Shown here one piece after another: positions 1 to 8,770 of a stretch of 21,173 bases of DNA. The position numbers and the translations under genes are program-made. Position 1 is the stretch's first letter. Each line of letters starts with the position of its first letter. The notes beneath the pieces were generated by a model. The model was not told the DNA's origin, did no database searches, and saw nothing but the letters and a program-made list of their open reading frames with translations. The stretch comes from an uncultured Wenzhouxiangella sp. (GTDB lineage Bacteria; Pseudomonadota; Gammaproteobacteria; Xanthomonadales; Wenzhouxiangellaceae). The stretch lies in assembly GCA_937876395.1 (NCBI GenBank), contig CALEIM010000033.1, positions 1-21,173 on the forward strand, written 5' to 3'.

Positions 1-190
1 ATCACGCATGGCCCAGCACAAGCTGGATGCCGCAGCCTATGCCTGGTATATCGACCTGCGCCGCTACGGCACGGTACCGCACGCCGGCTTTGGGCTGGGC
101 TTCGAGCGCCTGCTCAACTACATCACCGGGCTTGGCAACATCCGCGACGTGATCCCCTACCCGCGCACGCCGGGCCACGCGCCGTTTTAG
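1..190 (+). CDS. asnS: Asparaginyl-tRNA synthetase, C-terminal end (partial)
   Basis: This is the last 62 or so codons of a class II aminoacyl-tRNA synthetase that charges tRNA-Asn in the cytoplasm; the 5' part lies outside the window. The visible protein runs DLRRYGTVPHAGFGLGFERL and ends NIRDVIPYPRTPGHAPF. The segment GFGLGFERL is class II motif 3, with its ATP-contacting arginine, and the RDVIPYPRTPG tail is characteristic of bacterial AsnRS rather than AspRS. The reading frame is open from the first base, so the internal ATG at base 8 is not a start. The TAG stop at 188-190 faces the stop of the leftward ABC permease gene 35 bases away, so the two genes converge. Confidence 0.95.
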   Translation, partial: SRMAQHKLDAAAYAWYIDLRRYGTVPHAGFGLGFERLLNYITGLGNIRDVIPYPRTPGHAPF

Positions 191-224
191 TGGCCCCGGA
201 GGTCGGAGGTCGGACCTCTGCCCC
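191..224. repeat. Short repeat/palindrome between convergent genes (REP-like)
   Basis: The gap between the asnS stop and the ABC permease stop holds GGAGGTC twice in tandem (198-204 and 205-211) followed by the inverted copy GACCTC (213-218). GAGGTC-G-GACCTC at 206-218 is a perfect palindrome, and the first copy could pair with 213-218 across an eight-base loop. It may act as a weak bidirectional terminator or be a REP-type intergenic repeat. There is no T-run, so terminator function is uncertain. Confidence 0.45.
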
Positions 225-1510
225 CTACTCGAAGCGCAGCGCCTCGATCGGATCGAGCCGCGAGGCGCGCTGGGCCGGGTAGAAGCCGAAGAAAACGGCG
301 ATCACTATCGCAATCAGCACTGAACCGGCCAGGGTCATTGGGCTGATTAGCACCGGGAAGCTGCCAATTCGCGCGGCCACGTGGGTGCCTAAAACGCCGA
401 AAACCATGCCTAACAGGCCGCCAAACAAGCCGAGCACCGTGGCCTCAACCAGAAACTGCACCAGCACATCACGACGGCGCGCGCCGACCGCGCGGCGCAG
501 ACCGATTTCGCGAGTGCGTTCGGTGACTGAAACGAGCATGATGTTCATGATGCCGATGCCGCCAACGATCAGTGAAGTGGCGGAAAATGCGGCCAGCAGA
601 AAGCCGAGCAGACTTTCGGTTTCGTTGCGGGCGCGAATGAACTCGGCAAAGTTCACAACGACGAAATCATCCTCCGCGCCCGGCTGAATGTCGCGTCGAA
701 TGCGCAGCATGTTTTCAATTTCAGCCTGAGCGCTCAGCACGTCGAGGTGATCGTGCACCTTGATATAGACTCGCCCGGCATCGTCGTTGACCGTGCTGGA
801 GCTCCGTCCAATCCGGCTGCGCACGGTTTCAATCGGCATCCACACGGTATCGTCCTGGTCCTGACCCCAGGATGAGGCGCCTTTTTCTTCCAGAATGCCG
901 ATGACAGTCACCGGCGTGCGATTGATCCGAACGCGCTGGCCCAGCGGATCCCGCCCGGCAAACAGCTCATCGACGACGGTCTGGCCGAGAACGGCCACCT
1001 TGGCGCCGCTCCAGGCTTCGGCGTCGGAAATGTTGCGCCCTTCGACGATGTCCCAGTCCTGGATCAGGGCGAAATCCTGACCCACACCGAACACCGCAGT
1101 TGACCAGTTACGGCCGGCATGTACCAGGGTGATCGCCGACTGAACCCGCCCCGAGGCCGCCTCGACGTAGTCGCTCATTTCCCGAATCGCCTGCACATCC
1201 CGATCGGTCAGCGCGCGGGCCGTACCGGCGCCTTGAGAGCGGCCGCCAAACATCGCGCTGCCCGGGCGCACCTGAAGCACATGGGTGCCAAAACTCTGAA
1301 TCTGCTCCTGTAGCTGCTGGCCCGCACCCTGGGAGATGGACACCGAAATAATCGCCGCGCCGATACCAATGATGATGCCCAGCATGGTCAGAAAGCTGCG
1401 CACCGAATTGGTCCGGATAGCGCGCAGGGCAATCGACAGGCTGGCGGTCAGCGGCGTGCCCGTACGCGGCTCGATACGCGCTTTTCTGACCTTGCCGGCC
1501 GTACGGCTGA

Positions 1511-1514
<4 letters not shown>
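225..1514 (-). CDS. MacB-type ABC transporter permease (FtsX-like)
   Basis: Inner-membrane permease of a tripartite MacAB-type exporter, 429 aa. The order is a cytoplasmic N-terminus, a first membrane helix at about 41-61 (FLTMLGIIIGIGAAIISVSI), a periplasmic MacB_PCD-like domain of about 240 residues, then three helices at the C-terminus (from about 303). The cytoplasmic loop TERTREIGLRRAVGARRRDV is the FtsX-family coupling segment that contacts the ATPase, and the protein ends in the family-typical PAQRASRLDPIEALRFE. These proteins use ATP-driven mechanotransmission to drive periplasmic substrates out through an outer-membrane channel. The ATG overlaps the TGA of the ATPase gene by four bases (ATGA), so translation is coupled. 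Textbook MacB has ATPase and permease fused; here they are separate genes. The substrate cannot be read from the sequence. Confidence 0.92.
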
Positions 1515-2236
<722 letters not shown>

Positions 2237-2238
2237 GC

Positions 2239-3705
2239 TCAGTTGTTCTCGACCTGGCGCACGCGGGTGACAACCACATCACCCTCGGCAACCCGACCGG
2301 CGACAATTTCGGTATGGCGATCATCGCTCAGCCCGTAGCGTACCCGACGCTCTTCCAGGCTGCCATCGGGCCGGGCCAGATACAGCGTGGCCGCGCGCGT
2401 TTCACCGCGCTCAGCCTGACGCTGACGAAGTTGCTCGTGCTGCTCCGGACTCAGGTGCCGGGCCAGGATGTCCTCCATTGCGCGACTCATGCGTTCGCGC
2501 ATCAGCTCACGCTGCGCTTCATCCATGGTCTCGCCCATTGCCGGACCCTGGCCGGCAAAGGCTGTACGCAAATCCTGCTGAATCTGCTCGATGGTGGCGG
2601 CGGGCAGGCCAAGCTCGCTGAGCTGCTCGGCCAGTTCGGCGGCCGGTCCGCCCGATCTGCTGCCTGTCTGGGTACTGGCAGTGTCCGACGCCGAATGCAC
2701 GGTGGCAAAGGCCGGCGGCCGGAAACGCGCGGCGGCATTGCTGACCCTGAGCACATCTTCGCGTCGACCGGTTTCGATATCCACGCTGGCAGTCATGCCC
2801 GGCAGCAGGCGTCGACCCGGGTTCGGGGCCTCGATGATGACCGTATAGGTGACCACGTTCTGCTCTTCCCACGGCGCCAGACGAACCTGGCTGACCACGC
2901 CGGTGAAGCGGCGATCCAAAAACGCATCGACGCCAAAAACCGCGCTGGCACCTTCGCGCACGCTGCCGATATCGGCCTCATCGACGCTCGCCTCGATCTG
3001 AATTTCGGCCAGATCCTGGGCAATGATGAACAGTATCGGCGCCGACAGGCTGGCCGCCACCGTCTGCCCTTCATCGACCGCCCGATCAATCACCACGCCA
3101 TTGATCGGCGAGCGAATCTCAGTGCGCTCCAGATCGATTCGGGCGGCGTCGCGGACGGCTTCGCGCTGATTCACGGTCGCTTCGGCATTGGCCAGGTTTG
3201 CCCTGGCAATCGCTACATCGGCCTCGGCCGATCGCCAGTTCGCCTCGGCGGCGTCGCGATCTGCGGCCGAAACACTGCCGCGACCAACCAGCTCGGTCTG
3301 ACGTTCAAATTCACGCCGGGCGTTGACCAGCATCGCCTCGGCCTTCTGGATACCAGCCTGCTGAACGCGGACATTGGCCCGGCTCACGGCCAGGTTGGCT
3401 TCGGCTTCCTGCACCCGGCGCTCAAAGGTCTGCGGATCAATCCGCGCCAGCAGATCACCGGCTTCGACCTGGCTGTTGAAATCCGCGTACAGCTCGGCAA
3501 TCTGGCCGGATAGCTGGGAGCCGACCTCGACCGTATTGAGCGCCTGGACCGAACCGACCGAAGACACGATCTGAACCACATCGCCGCGATCCAGGACGAC
3601 CGTGTCGGTGCGCATGACACCATCGCCTGAAGCCGACGGCCACAGCCACCACAGCAGCACCGCGACAGCGACCGCTGCCAGTGCAATGATCAGTTTTTTA
3701 TTCAT
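2239..3705 (-). CDS. macA: MacA-like periplasmic adaptor (HlyD/RND-type membrane fusion protein)
   Basis: Periplasmic adaptor linking the inner-membrane ABC exporter to an outer-membrane channel, 488 aa. An uncleaved N-terminal helix (about 4-22) anchors it. The biotinyl-lipoyl half-motif around 60-90 (VEVGSQLSGQIAELYADFN), a long alpha-hairpin (about 92-195, AEANLAVSRANVRVQQAG), and beta-barrel and membrane-proximal domains (about 200-325 and 440-488) are all visible. MacA proteins are usually about 370-400 residues; the excess is a hydrophilic, mostly helical insertion at about 332-437 between FRPPAF and the TLYLARPDG strand. It is first in the operon. No clear Shine-Dalgarno precedes the ATG, and a -10-like GATAAT sits only six bases upstream. 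MacA is assigned by family, not by known substrate. Confidence 0.9.
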   Translation of the reverse strand: MNKKLIIALAAVAVAVLLWWLWPSASGDGVMRTDTVVLDRGDVVQIVSSVGSVQALNTVEVGSQLSGQIAELYADFNSQVEAGDLLARIDPQTFERRVQEAEANLAVSRANVRVQQAGIQKAEAMLVNARREFERQTELVGRGSVSAADRDAAEANWRSAEADVAIARANLANAEATVNQREAVRDAARIDLERTEIRSPINGVVIDRAVDEGQTVAASLSAPILFIIAQDLAEIQIEASVDEADIGSVREGASAVFGVDAFLDRRFTGVVSQVRLAPWEEQNVVTYTVIIEAPNPGRRLLPGMTASVDIETGRREDVLRVSNAAARFRPPAFATVHSASDTASTQTGSRSGGPAAELAEQLSELGLPAATIEQIQQDLRTAFAGQGPAMGETMDEAQRELMRERMSRAMEDILARHLSPEQHEQLRQRQAERGETRAATLYLARPDGSLEERRVRYGLSDDRHTEIVAGRVAEGDVVVTRVRQVENN

Positions 3706-3711
3706 GCAGAT

Positions 3712-3717
3712 ATTATC
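3712..3717 (-). promoter_or_regulatory. Possible -10 element of the adaptor operon
   Basis: On the minus strand GATAAT (five of six consensus bases) lies six bases before the adaptor ATG. No good -35 is visible 16-18 bases upstream. A short inverted repeat, CGGTT-ACA-AACCG (3717-3729), abuts it. If used, transcription would begin at or next to the ATG, giving a leaderless message, which would fit the missing Shine-Dalgarno. This is inference. Confidence 0.3.
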
Positions 3718-3753
3718 GGTTACAAACCGGTAGGCTGATGGCAGAAAGGATGA

Positions 3754-3773
3754 CCCGGCCGCGCACGGCCGGG
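3754..3773 (-). terminator. Hairpin after the catalase gene, possible terminator
   Basis: CCCGGCCG (3754-3761) and CGGCCGGG (3766-3773) form a perfect eight-pair, all-GC stem with a four-base loop. It lies 33 bases beyond the catalase stop and before the adaptor start, both leftward. Read on the minus strand it is followed by TCATCCTTTCT, a poor U-tract, so it could be a weak terminator separating the catalase from the exporter operon. Confidence 0.55.
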
Positions 3774-3805
3774 AATATATCGCCAGCGATCCGGAAGGCT
3801 ATGAA

Positions 3806-5254
3806 TCAGCCCTTCACCTGCCGCTCGATGCGGGCTCCGACATCGGGATCGATGGATTTCCAGTAGTCAAAAGCGCGCTCCAGCACCGGCGAGCGCACGT
3901 CGGCCAGGGCGCCGGCCACCTGGTCTACCAGGGCATCGCGTTGGGCATCATTGAACACTTCGCGGACCAGAATACCGGGCTGTGTGAAATCATCATCATC
4001 GGCCCGCAACGTGTAGGCGCTGCGCACCATCTCGCCGTCGGCTTCCCAGCCATCGACGACCGGCCCGGTCTCATCGGCCCATTCCCGGCCACCACTGTTG
4101 GGCGCATACACCGGGGCATTGCCAGAGTGGTGGTAGGCCATCTGTCCGTCAAACTGATAGGTGTTGACGTCGACCTTCGGCTGGTTGACCGGAAGCTGGT
4201 GGAAATTGGTGCCGATCCGGTTGCGTTGGGCATCGTTATAGGCAAAGGCGCGACCGAGCAGCATCTTGTCGGGCGACAGGCCGATTCCGGGCACGGTGTT
4301 GCCCGGCGAGAAGGCAGCCTGCTCGATCTGGGCGAAAAAATTCTCCGGATTGCGATCCAGGGTCATGGTGCCGACCTTGATCAACGGGTAATCCTTGTGC
4401 GGCCAGGTCTTGGTCAGATCAAAAGGGTTGATCCGATAGGTCTTCGCTTCTGTATAGGGCATGATCTGCACCGACAGGGTCCAGCGCGGGTGCTCGCCGC
4501 GGGCAATCGCATCGAATAGATCGCGACGGTGAATATCGGCGTCTTCGCCGGCCGCCCGGGCCGCTTCGGCATTGCTGTAGAACTCCATGCCCTGCTGGGT
4601 ATGGAAATGGTATTTCACCCAGAATTTATCGCCCGAAGCGTTGATCCACATATAGGTGTGCGAGCCATAGCCGTTCATGTGCCGCCAGGTTCTGGGCAGG
4701 CCGCGCTCGCCCATCAAATAGGTGACCTGATGCGCACTCTCCGGGTTATTGGTCCAGAAATCCCACTGCATATGCGCGTCACGCAGGCCCGAATCCGGCA
4801 GCCGCTTTTGACTGCGGATGAAGTGCGGGAACTTCATCGGATCGCGCACAAAAAAGACCGGCGTATTGTTGCCGACCAGATCATAGTTGCCTTCGCTGGT
4901 ATAGAATTTCAGCGAAAAACCGCGCACATCGCGCCAGGTGTCCGGGCTGCCGACTTCGCCGGCGACGGTTGAAAAGCGCGCCAGCATCTCAGTGCTGGTG
5001 CCTTTCTGAAACAGCGCCGCGCGGGTGTAGGCCGACATGTCCTCGGTGGTTTCAAACACGCCAAAAGCGCCCGCACCCTTGGCATGCGGCTGGCGTTCGG
5101 GAACCTTCTCGCGGTTGAAATGCGCCATCTGCTCAAGAAAATGCACATCGTGCAGAAGTATCGGACCATCGGCGCCGATAGTGAGCGAGTTGCGATCGCT
5201 GGGCGCTGGCGCGCCGGTGCTCATCGTCGAGCCGGTGGTTCTGGAATTCGACAT
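3806..5254 (-). CDS. katA: Heme catalase, small-subunit (clade 3) type
   Basis: Monofunctional heme catalase that converts hydrogen peroxide to water and oxygen in the cytoplasm, 482 aa, the usual length for small-subunit catalases. Catalytic His57 lies in PERQPHAKGAGAFG, the distal Asn in VGNNTPVFF (129-130), and the proximal heme-ligand Tyr339 in RAFAYNDAQRNRIGTN. The stretch WTNNPESAHQVTYLMGERGLP and the NADPH-region sequences are typical. No signal peptide is present. The start is fixed by GGAGA eight bases upstream of the ATG at 5254; an ATG seven bases further upstream is in another frame. The gene is divergent from the cardiolipin synthase gene across about 200 bases. No convincing OxyR site or complete promoter was found there, though a perfect TTGACA occurs on this strand. 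Confidence 0.97.
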   Translation of the reverse strand: MSNSRTTGSTMSTGAPAPSDRNSLTIGADGPILLHDVHFLEQMAHFNREKVPERQPHAKGAGAFGVFETTEDMSAYTRAALFQKGTSTEMLARFSTVAGEVGSPDTWRDVRGFSLKFYTSEGNYDLVGNNTPVFFVRDPMKFPHFIRSQKRLPDSGLRDAHMQWDFWTNNPESAHQVTYLMGERGLPRTWRHMNGYGSHTYMWINASGDKFWVKYHFHTQQGMEFYSNAEAARAAGEDADIHRRDLFDAIARGEHPRWTLSVQIMPYTEAKTYRINPFDLTKTWPHKDYPLIKVGTMTLDRNPENFFAQIEQAAFSPGNTVPGIGLSPDKMLLGRAFAYNDAQRNRIGTNFHQLPVNQPKVDVNTYQFDGQMAYHHSGNAPVYAPNSGGREWADETGPVVDGWEADGEMVRSAYTLRADDDDFTQPGILVREVFNDAQRDALVDQVAGALADVRSPVLERAFDYWKSIDPDVGARIERQVKG

Positions 5255-5455
5255 CAGTCATGTCTCCTTGGCGGTAAACCGGTTGGCGGTTGGGAAAAGG
5301 TTTCGAGCATTCAGAGGCGCAATATGTGAAATGGTTCAGCGCCCCATCCAGTTCGTCTCGTAGCCTGCTGCTGAAAGGCTCCCGCATTTGAAACACACTG
5401 TCAACCAGGCTGAAACCTTGACGCAGGCCCCGATCAGAGAGAACCATCGTCAGCC

Positions 5456-7042
5456 ATGACCCAACCGAATCGCCGACGTGCAAAAAAGGCCGCGAAATTC
5501 CTCGTCATTGGACTGCTGTTGCTGGCCTTGGGGCCGCTTGTGCTGCGGCTCGGCTATCCGCTGCCGTCACTGGAAGCGCGCAGCATTTCCACCGCCTTCA
5601 GCGACACCGGCGAAACCTCGCTGGGCCGGGCTATCGCACCACAGGTGCACGGCCACCCGGCAATTTCGGGCGTTTATCCGCTGGCCAATGCCCACCATGC
5701 GTTTGCCGCGCGCATGCAGTTGATCAAGACAGCGGAACGCTCGCTGGATCTGCAGTACTACATCTGGAACGGTGATCGGACCGGAACGCTGATGTTCGAG
5801 GCCGTACACCAGGCGGCCCGTCGCGGCGTTCGCGTGCGCCTGCTGCTGGACGACAATCCTACCGCCGGCCTGGATCCGACCCTGGCGGCGCTGGGCGCGC
5901 ACCCCAATATTGAAGTCCGACTGTTCAATCCCTTCGTCTACCGTAATTGGCGCCTGGTCGACTGGGCAATTGATTTCAGCCGCCTGAACCGCCGAATGCA
6001 CAACAAGTCTTTCACCGCCGACAATCAGGCCACCATCATCGGCGGGCGCAATATCGGGGATGAATATTTCGACGCGGCGGCGGCCGGGGCGCTGACTTTT
6101 TCTGATCTTGACGTACTCGCGGTCGGCCCGGTAGTCAATAAGGTCTCGCGCGATTTTGACCGCTACTGGGCCAGCGAATCGAGCTATCCGGTCGAGCTGA
6201 TGATGCCGCCGGCCGAACCCGGCGCCCTCGAAGGCTTGAGCGCCCGGGCCGCCGCAATTTTCCAACATCCCGGCGCGCAGGGGTGGCTTGAGAACGTGGC
6301 CGAAACCCCGATTGTTGAGCGGCTGATGAGCGCCAATCTGGATCTGGAGTGGGCGCCAACCCGCATGGTCAGCGACAGCCCGGCCAAGGGTCTGGGCCAG
6401 GCCGGGGCGGACGGCATGCTCACCCGGCAGCTGATTGACTTCATGGGCCCGCCGAACACCGAGCTTGATCTGGTCTCGGCCTATTTCGTCCCCGGCAGCA
6501 ACGGCACCCGGACCTTCCGGGAATTGACCGAGCGCGGCGTGCGGGTACGTATCCTGGCCAATTCACTGGAGGCCACCGACGTACCTCCGGTCCATTCCGG
6601 CTACATCAAGCGCCGCAAGGCTCTGCTCAAGGCCGGCGTTGAGTTGTACGAAATGCGCCTGGTGCCGGCTGCGGTGGACGAAGACCGCAACGCCGGCATC
6701 TTCGGCAGTTCGGCTACCAGCCTGCATGCCAAAACCTTCGCCATCGACCGGGAGCAGATTTTCATCGGCTCGTTCAATTTTGACCCGCGTTCGGCCCGAT
6801 TGAACACCGAGCTGGGTTTTGTGATCGAGAGCGCGAATCTGTCCCAACGCCTGGGCCTGATATTCGATGACGGCGTGCCAACGTTGGCCTACCAGGTCCA
6901 CCTGGATGAGGACAAGCATCTGTACTGGACCATATTCCAGGACGGCGAACTGGTTCGCTTTGATACCGAGCCCGGCACCAGCGTGTGGCAACGCACGGCC
7001 GTGAAAGTCATGTCCTGGCTGCCGATCGACTGGCTGCTCTAG
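5456..7042 (+). CDS. clsC: Phospholipase D-family cardiolipin synthase, ClsC-like
   Basis: Membrane-associated PLD-superfamily enzyme of 528 aa, probably making cardiolipin from phosphatidylglycerol together with another phospholipid donor. One N-terminal helix (about 14-32, FLVIGLLLLALGPLVLRL) follows a basic segment. Both HKD motifs are intact: MHNKSFTADNQATIIGGRNIGDEYF (H182, K184, D189) and LHAKTFAIDREQIFIGSFNFDPRS (H424, K426, D431). The stretches LDLQYYIW and LVSAYFVPG are typical of the YmdC/ClsC branch, which is 473 aa in E. coli. The start at 5456 is supported by the basic-plus-helix N-terminus; the upstream GAGAGAA is 13 bases away, so initiation may be weak. ClsB or a generic PLD-like protein is less likely. 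It stands alone, divergent from the catalase. Confidence 0.88.
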   Translation: MTQPNRRRAKKAAKFLVIGLLLLALGPLVLRLGYPLPSLEARSISTAFSDTGETSLGRAIAPQVHGHPAISGVYPLANAHHAFAARMQLIKTAERSLDLQYYIWNGDRTGTLMFEAVHQAARRGVRVRLLLDDNPTAGLDPTLAALGAHPNIEVRLFNPFVYRNWRLVDWAIDFSRLNRRMHNKSFTADNQATIIGGRNIGDEYFDAAAAGALTFSDLDVLAVGPVVNKVSRDFDRYWASESSYPVELMMPPAEPGALEGLSARAAAIFQHPGAQGWLENVAETPIVERLMSANLDLEWAPTRMVSDSPAKGLGQAGADGMLTRQLIDFMGPPNTELDLVSAYFVPGSNGTRTFRELTERGVRVRILANSLEATDVPPVHSGYIKRRKALLKAGVELYEMRLVPAAVDEDRNAGIFGSSATSLHAKTFAIDREQIFIGSFNFDPRSARLNTELGFVIESANLSQRLGLIFDDGVPTLAYQVHLDEDKHLYWTIFQDGELVRFDTEPGTSVWQRTAVKVMSWLPIDWLL

Positions 7043-7075
7043 TCGCCTCCGGACTTTTCACCCGTCCCCGATCCA

Positions 7076-7106
7076 TTGCTGACCCATACATTCACGCATG
7101 TATAAT
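7076..7106 (+). promoter_or_regulatory. Promoter with AcrR-like operator upstream of the efflux channel
   Basis: TATAAT at 7101-7106 is a perfect -10, with CTGACC (7079-7084, four of six) 16 bases upstream as the likely -35. The inverted repeat ATACAT-TCACGC-ATGTAT (7086-7103) overlaps the -10. Its arms and six-base spacing equal the core of the E. coli AcrR operator, ATACAT-TTGTGA-ATGTAT (known from the literature). A TetR-family repressor bound here would block RNA polymerase. No TetR gene lies in the window, so the regulator would act in trans. Confidence 0.7.
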
Positions 7107-7116
7107 TTGCGGCCTT

Positions 7117-7152
7117 GCGGCGCGTCCTGAGGCGCTGCACCTGAGGCGCCGC
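7117..7152 (+). repeat. Leader hairpin and direct repeat in the efflux mRNA 5' region
   Basis: Just after the promoter, GCGGCGC (7117-7123) can pair with GCGCCGC (7146-7152). The intervening sequence holds a perfect 10-base direct repeat, CCTGAGGCGC, at 7126-7135 and 7140-7149, 14 bases apart. It would be the start of the transcript. It might be a second protein site or an RNA structure; function is unknown. Confidence 0.5.
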
Positions 7153-7181
7153 CGAGCAAATTACCACCGGAGACTACCCGA

Positions 7182-7340
7182 ATGACCGACCTCGCGTATC
7201 GTTCCCGGAAGCTGGGCGGCACGATCATCACCCGTCCTGCTGCCCTGCTGGTGGCTTGCTCGGCAGCCGACGGACAACTTCAGGACGGCCATTCGGTTCA
7301 GGCGCGATCGATTGATGACCTTGAGGAAGACTCTTCATGA
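7182..7340 (+). CDS. 52-residue lipoprotein-like mini-ORF coupled to the efflux gene
   Basis: A short ORF beginning MTDLAYRSRKLGGT and ending SIDDLEEDSS. Support for translation comes from GGAGA nine bases before the ATG, the strong promoter 75 bases upstream, and an ATGA overlap of its stop with the next gene's start. Residues 20-26 read AALLVAC, a good lipobox with Cys26 after a basic N-region (R7, R9, K10), though the hydrophobic core is short. RND efflux adaptors commonly start this way, and RND operons normally place adaptor and pump before the channel gene. It may therefore be an in-frame remnant of a deleted adaptor-pump pair, or simply a coupling leader peptide. No homolog is recognised. 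Confidence 0.5.
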   Translation: MTDLAYRSRKLGGTIITRPAALLVACSAADGQLQDGHSVQARSIDDLEEDSS

Positions 7341-8740
7341 AAGCGCTGAGCATTGCCGCTGTACTGCTGGTGCTGCTGAGCGCCTGTGCCACCGGCCCGG
7401 ACTATCACCGACCACCGATTGACGTCCCAAGCGATCCGCGCGCCGACGACCGACGCGCCGTCCAGTGGGCGGACTGGTGGCAACAATTTGACGATCCGCT
7501 GTTGGCCCAACTGGCTGAGCGGGCCCTGAGCGACAATCTTGACGTGCGTCTGGCTCTGGCACGGGTCAGCGAGGCGCGTGCCGCGCTTGGTCTGGCCGAT
7601 GCCGAACGTCAGCCCATACTCTCCGGCCAGGCCAGCGCCATGCGCGAGCGCAGCCACAGCCCGCTGCTGCCTGGCGGCGGTGGCGCAATCACCTACAACC
7701 ACTTCAGTGCCGCCGGCCTGCTCGGCTGGGAAATTGATCTGTGGGGGCGCCTGGCACGTGGACGCGAAGCGGCTCTGGCCCAACTGGCTCAAAGCGACCA
7801 TGCCCTGGATGCCCTGCGCCTTGCGCTGCTGAGCGAGTTGGCAAGCAGCTATTTTGCGCTGCGCTCGGCCGAAGAGCAGTACCGCATCACCGAGCGAACA
7901 ATCACTGCTCGGCACGAAGCGGTCGAGCTTGAGCGCCTCCGCTTTCAGGTGGGTGAAATCGATGAACTGGTGCTTCGTCAGGCGGAATCTCAGCTTGCCT
8001 TTGTCCGCGCCCAGCTCCCTGCGCTGAAACGCCAGGTGGAGGCGACGCGCAGCGCGCTGGCCATCCTGACCGGCCACACGCCGGCTGAACTGATGCAGGG
8101 GCCGAGCTTTGCCGGGCCACCGCTTGCCGACATTCGCGTGCCCTATGTCATTCCCGAAACCCTGCCCCTGAACCTGCTGGAACGGCGCCCTGATCTGCGC
8201 GCTGCCGAAGCCGCTTTGGTTGCCGCCAATGCCCGCGTCGGTGTTGCCATGGCCGCCCGCCTGCCCAGCCTGAACCTGTCGGCCCTGCTGGGTCAGTCAT
8301 CGAGCCGCTTTTGGGACCTGCCCGACTCCACGCCGGTGTGGGGCGCTGGCGCCAGTCTGTTCGCACCGCTGCTGGACTTTGGCCGATCAGACGCGCGCAT
8401 CGGCCGCGCTGAAGCGCTCAGAGAGCAGGCTGAACTGCGGTGGCGCCAAGCCGTCCTGGCTGCCTTTGCCGAAGTGCGTGACGCCACCATCAGCTTTCAG
8501 ACGGCCGGCGACCGCGTGGCCGCCCTGGAGCAGCAGATCAGCTCGCTTGAACGGGTGAACGAACTGGCCGGACTTCGCTACCGCCAGGGCATGGTCAGCT
8601 ATATTGAACGGCTTGACGCCGACCGCGACCTGCTCCAGGCCCGCCTGCAGCTCAGCTCAGCCCGTGGTGAACTGCTGGTCGCAGCCGCTACCCTGTTCAA
8701 GGCCATCGGTGGCGGCTGGATTGAAACGGAGATTAGCTGA
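7337..8740 (+). CDS. RND-type efflux outer-membrane lipoprotein (NodT/OprM family)
   Basis: TolC-like outer-membrane channel lipoprotein of 467 aa. The signal MKALSIAAVLLVLLSAC carries a clear lipobox (LSAC), so Cys17 should be acylated. The mature start ATGPDYHRPP is typical of the NodT family. Two outer-membrane-efflux repeats follow (about 60-250 and 270-455), with ALARVSEARAALGLADAERQP, LGWEIDLWGRLARGREAAL, and LERRPDLRAAEAALVAANARVGVAMAARLPSL as family landmarks; LAGLRYRQGMVSYIERLDADRDLLQAR sits near the end. It would form a trimeric outer-membrane and periplasmic tunnel. The adaptor and pump genes that usually precede it are missing here. It could serve an efflux pump encoded elsewhere, or the MacAB-type exporter at 225-3705. 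The start overlaps the stop of the mini-ORF. Confidence 0.95.
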   Translation: MKALSIAAVLLVLLSACATGPDYHRPPIDVPSDPRADDRRAVQWADWWQQFDDPLLAQLAERALSDNLDVRLALARVSEARAALGLADAERQPILSGQASAMRERSHSPLLPGGGGAITYNHFSAAGLLGWEIDLWGRLARGREAALAQLAQSDHALDALRLALLSELASSYFALRSAEEQYRITERTITARHEAVELERLRFQVGEIDELVLRQAESQLAFVRAQLPALKRQVEATRSALAILTGHTPAELMQGPSFAGPPLADIRVPYVIPETLPLNLLERRPDLRAAEAALVAANARVGVAMAARLPSLNLSALLGQSSSRFWDLPDSTPVWGAGASLFAPLLDFGRSDARIGRAEALREQAELRWRQAVLAAFAEVRDATISFQTAGDRVAALEQQISSLERVNELAGLRYRQGMVSYIERLDADRDLLQARLQLSSARGELLVAAATLFKAIGGGWIETEIS

Positions 8741-8770
8741 ACCCTGGCCCGTACGCTGCGCCGACTCGCC

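Noticed and set aside
2314..3513. A 399-codon plus-strand open frame across the adaptor gene
   Set aside because: Antisense shadow of a gene with full HlyD-family organisation; no domain or ribosome site.
5255..5455. Search for an OxyR site or shared promoter between catalase and cardiolipin synthase
   Set aside because: A perfect TTGACA occurs on the minus strand but has no -10 at 16-18 bases; no OxyR-type ATAG/CTAT array was found.
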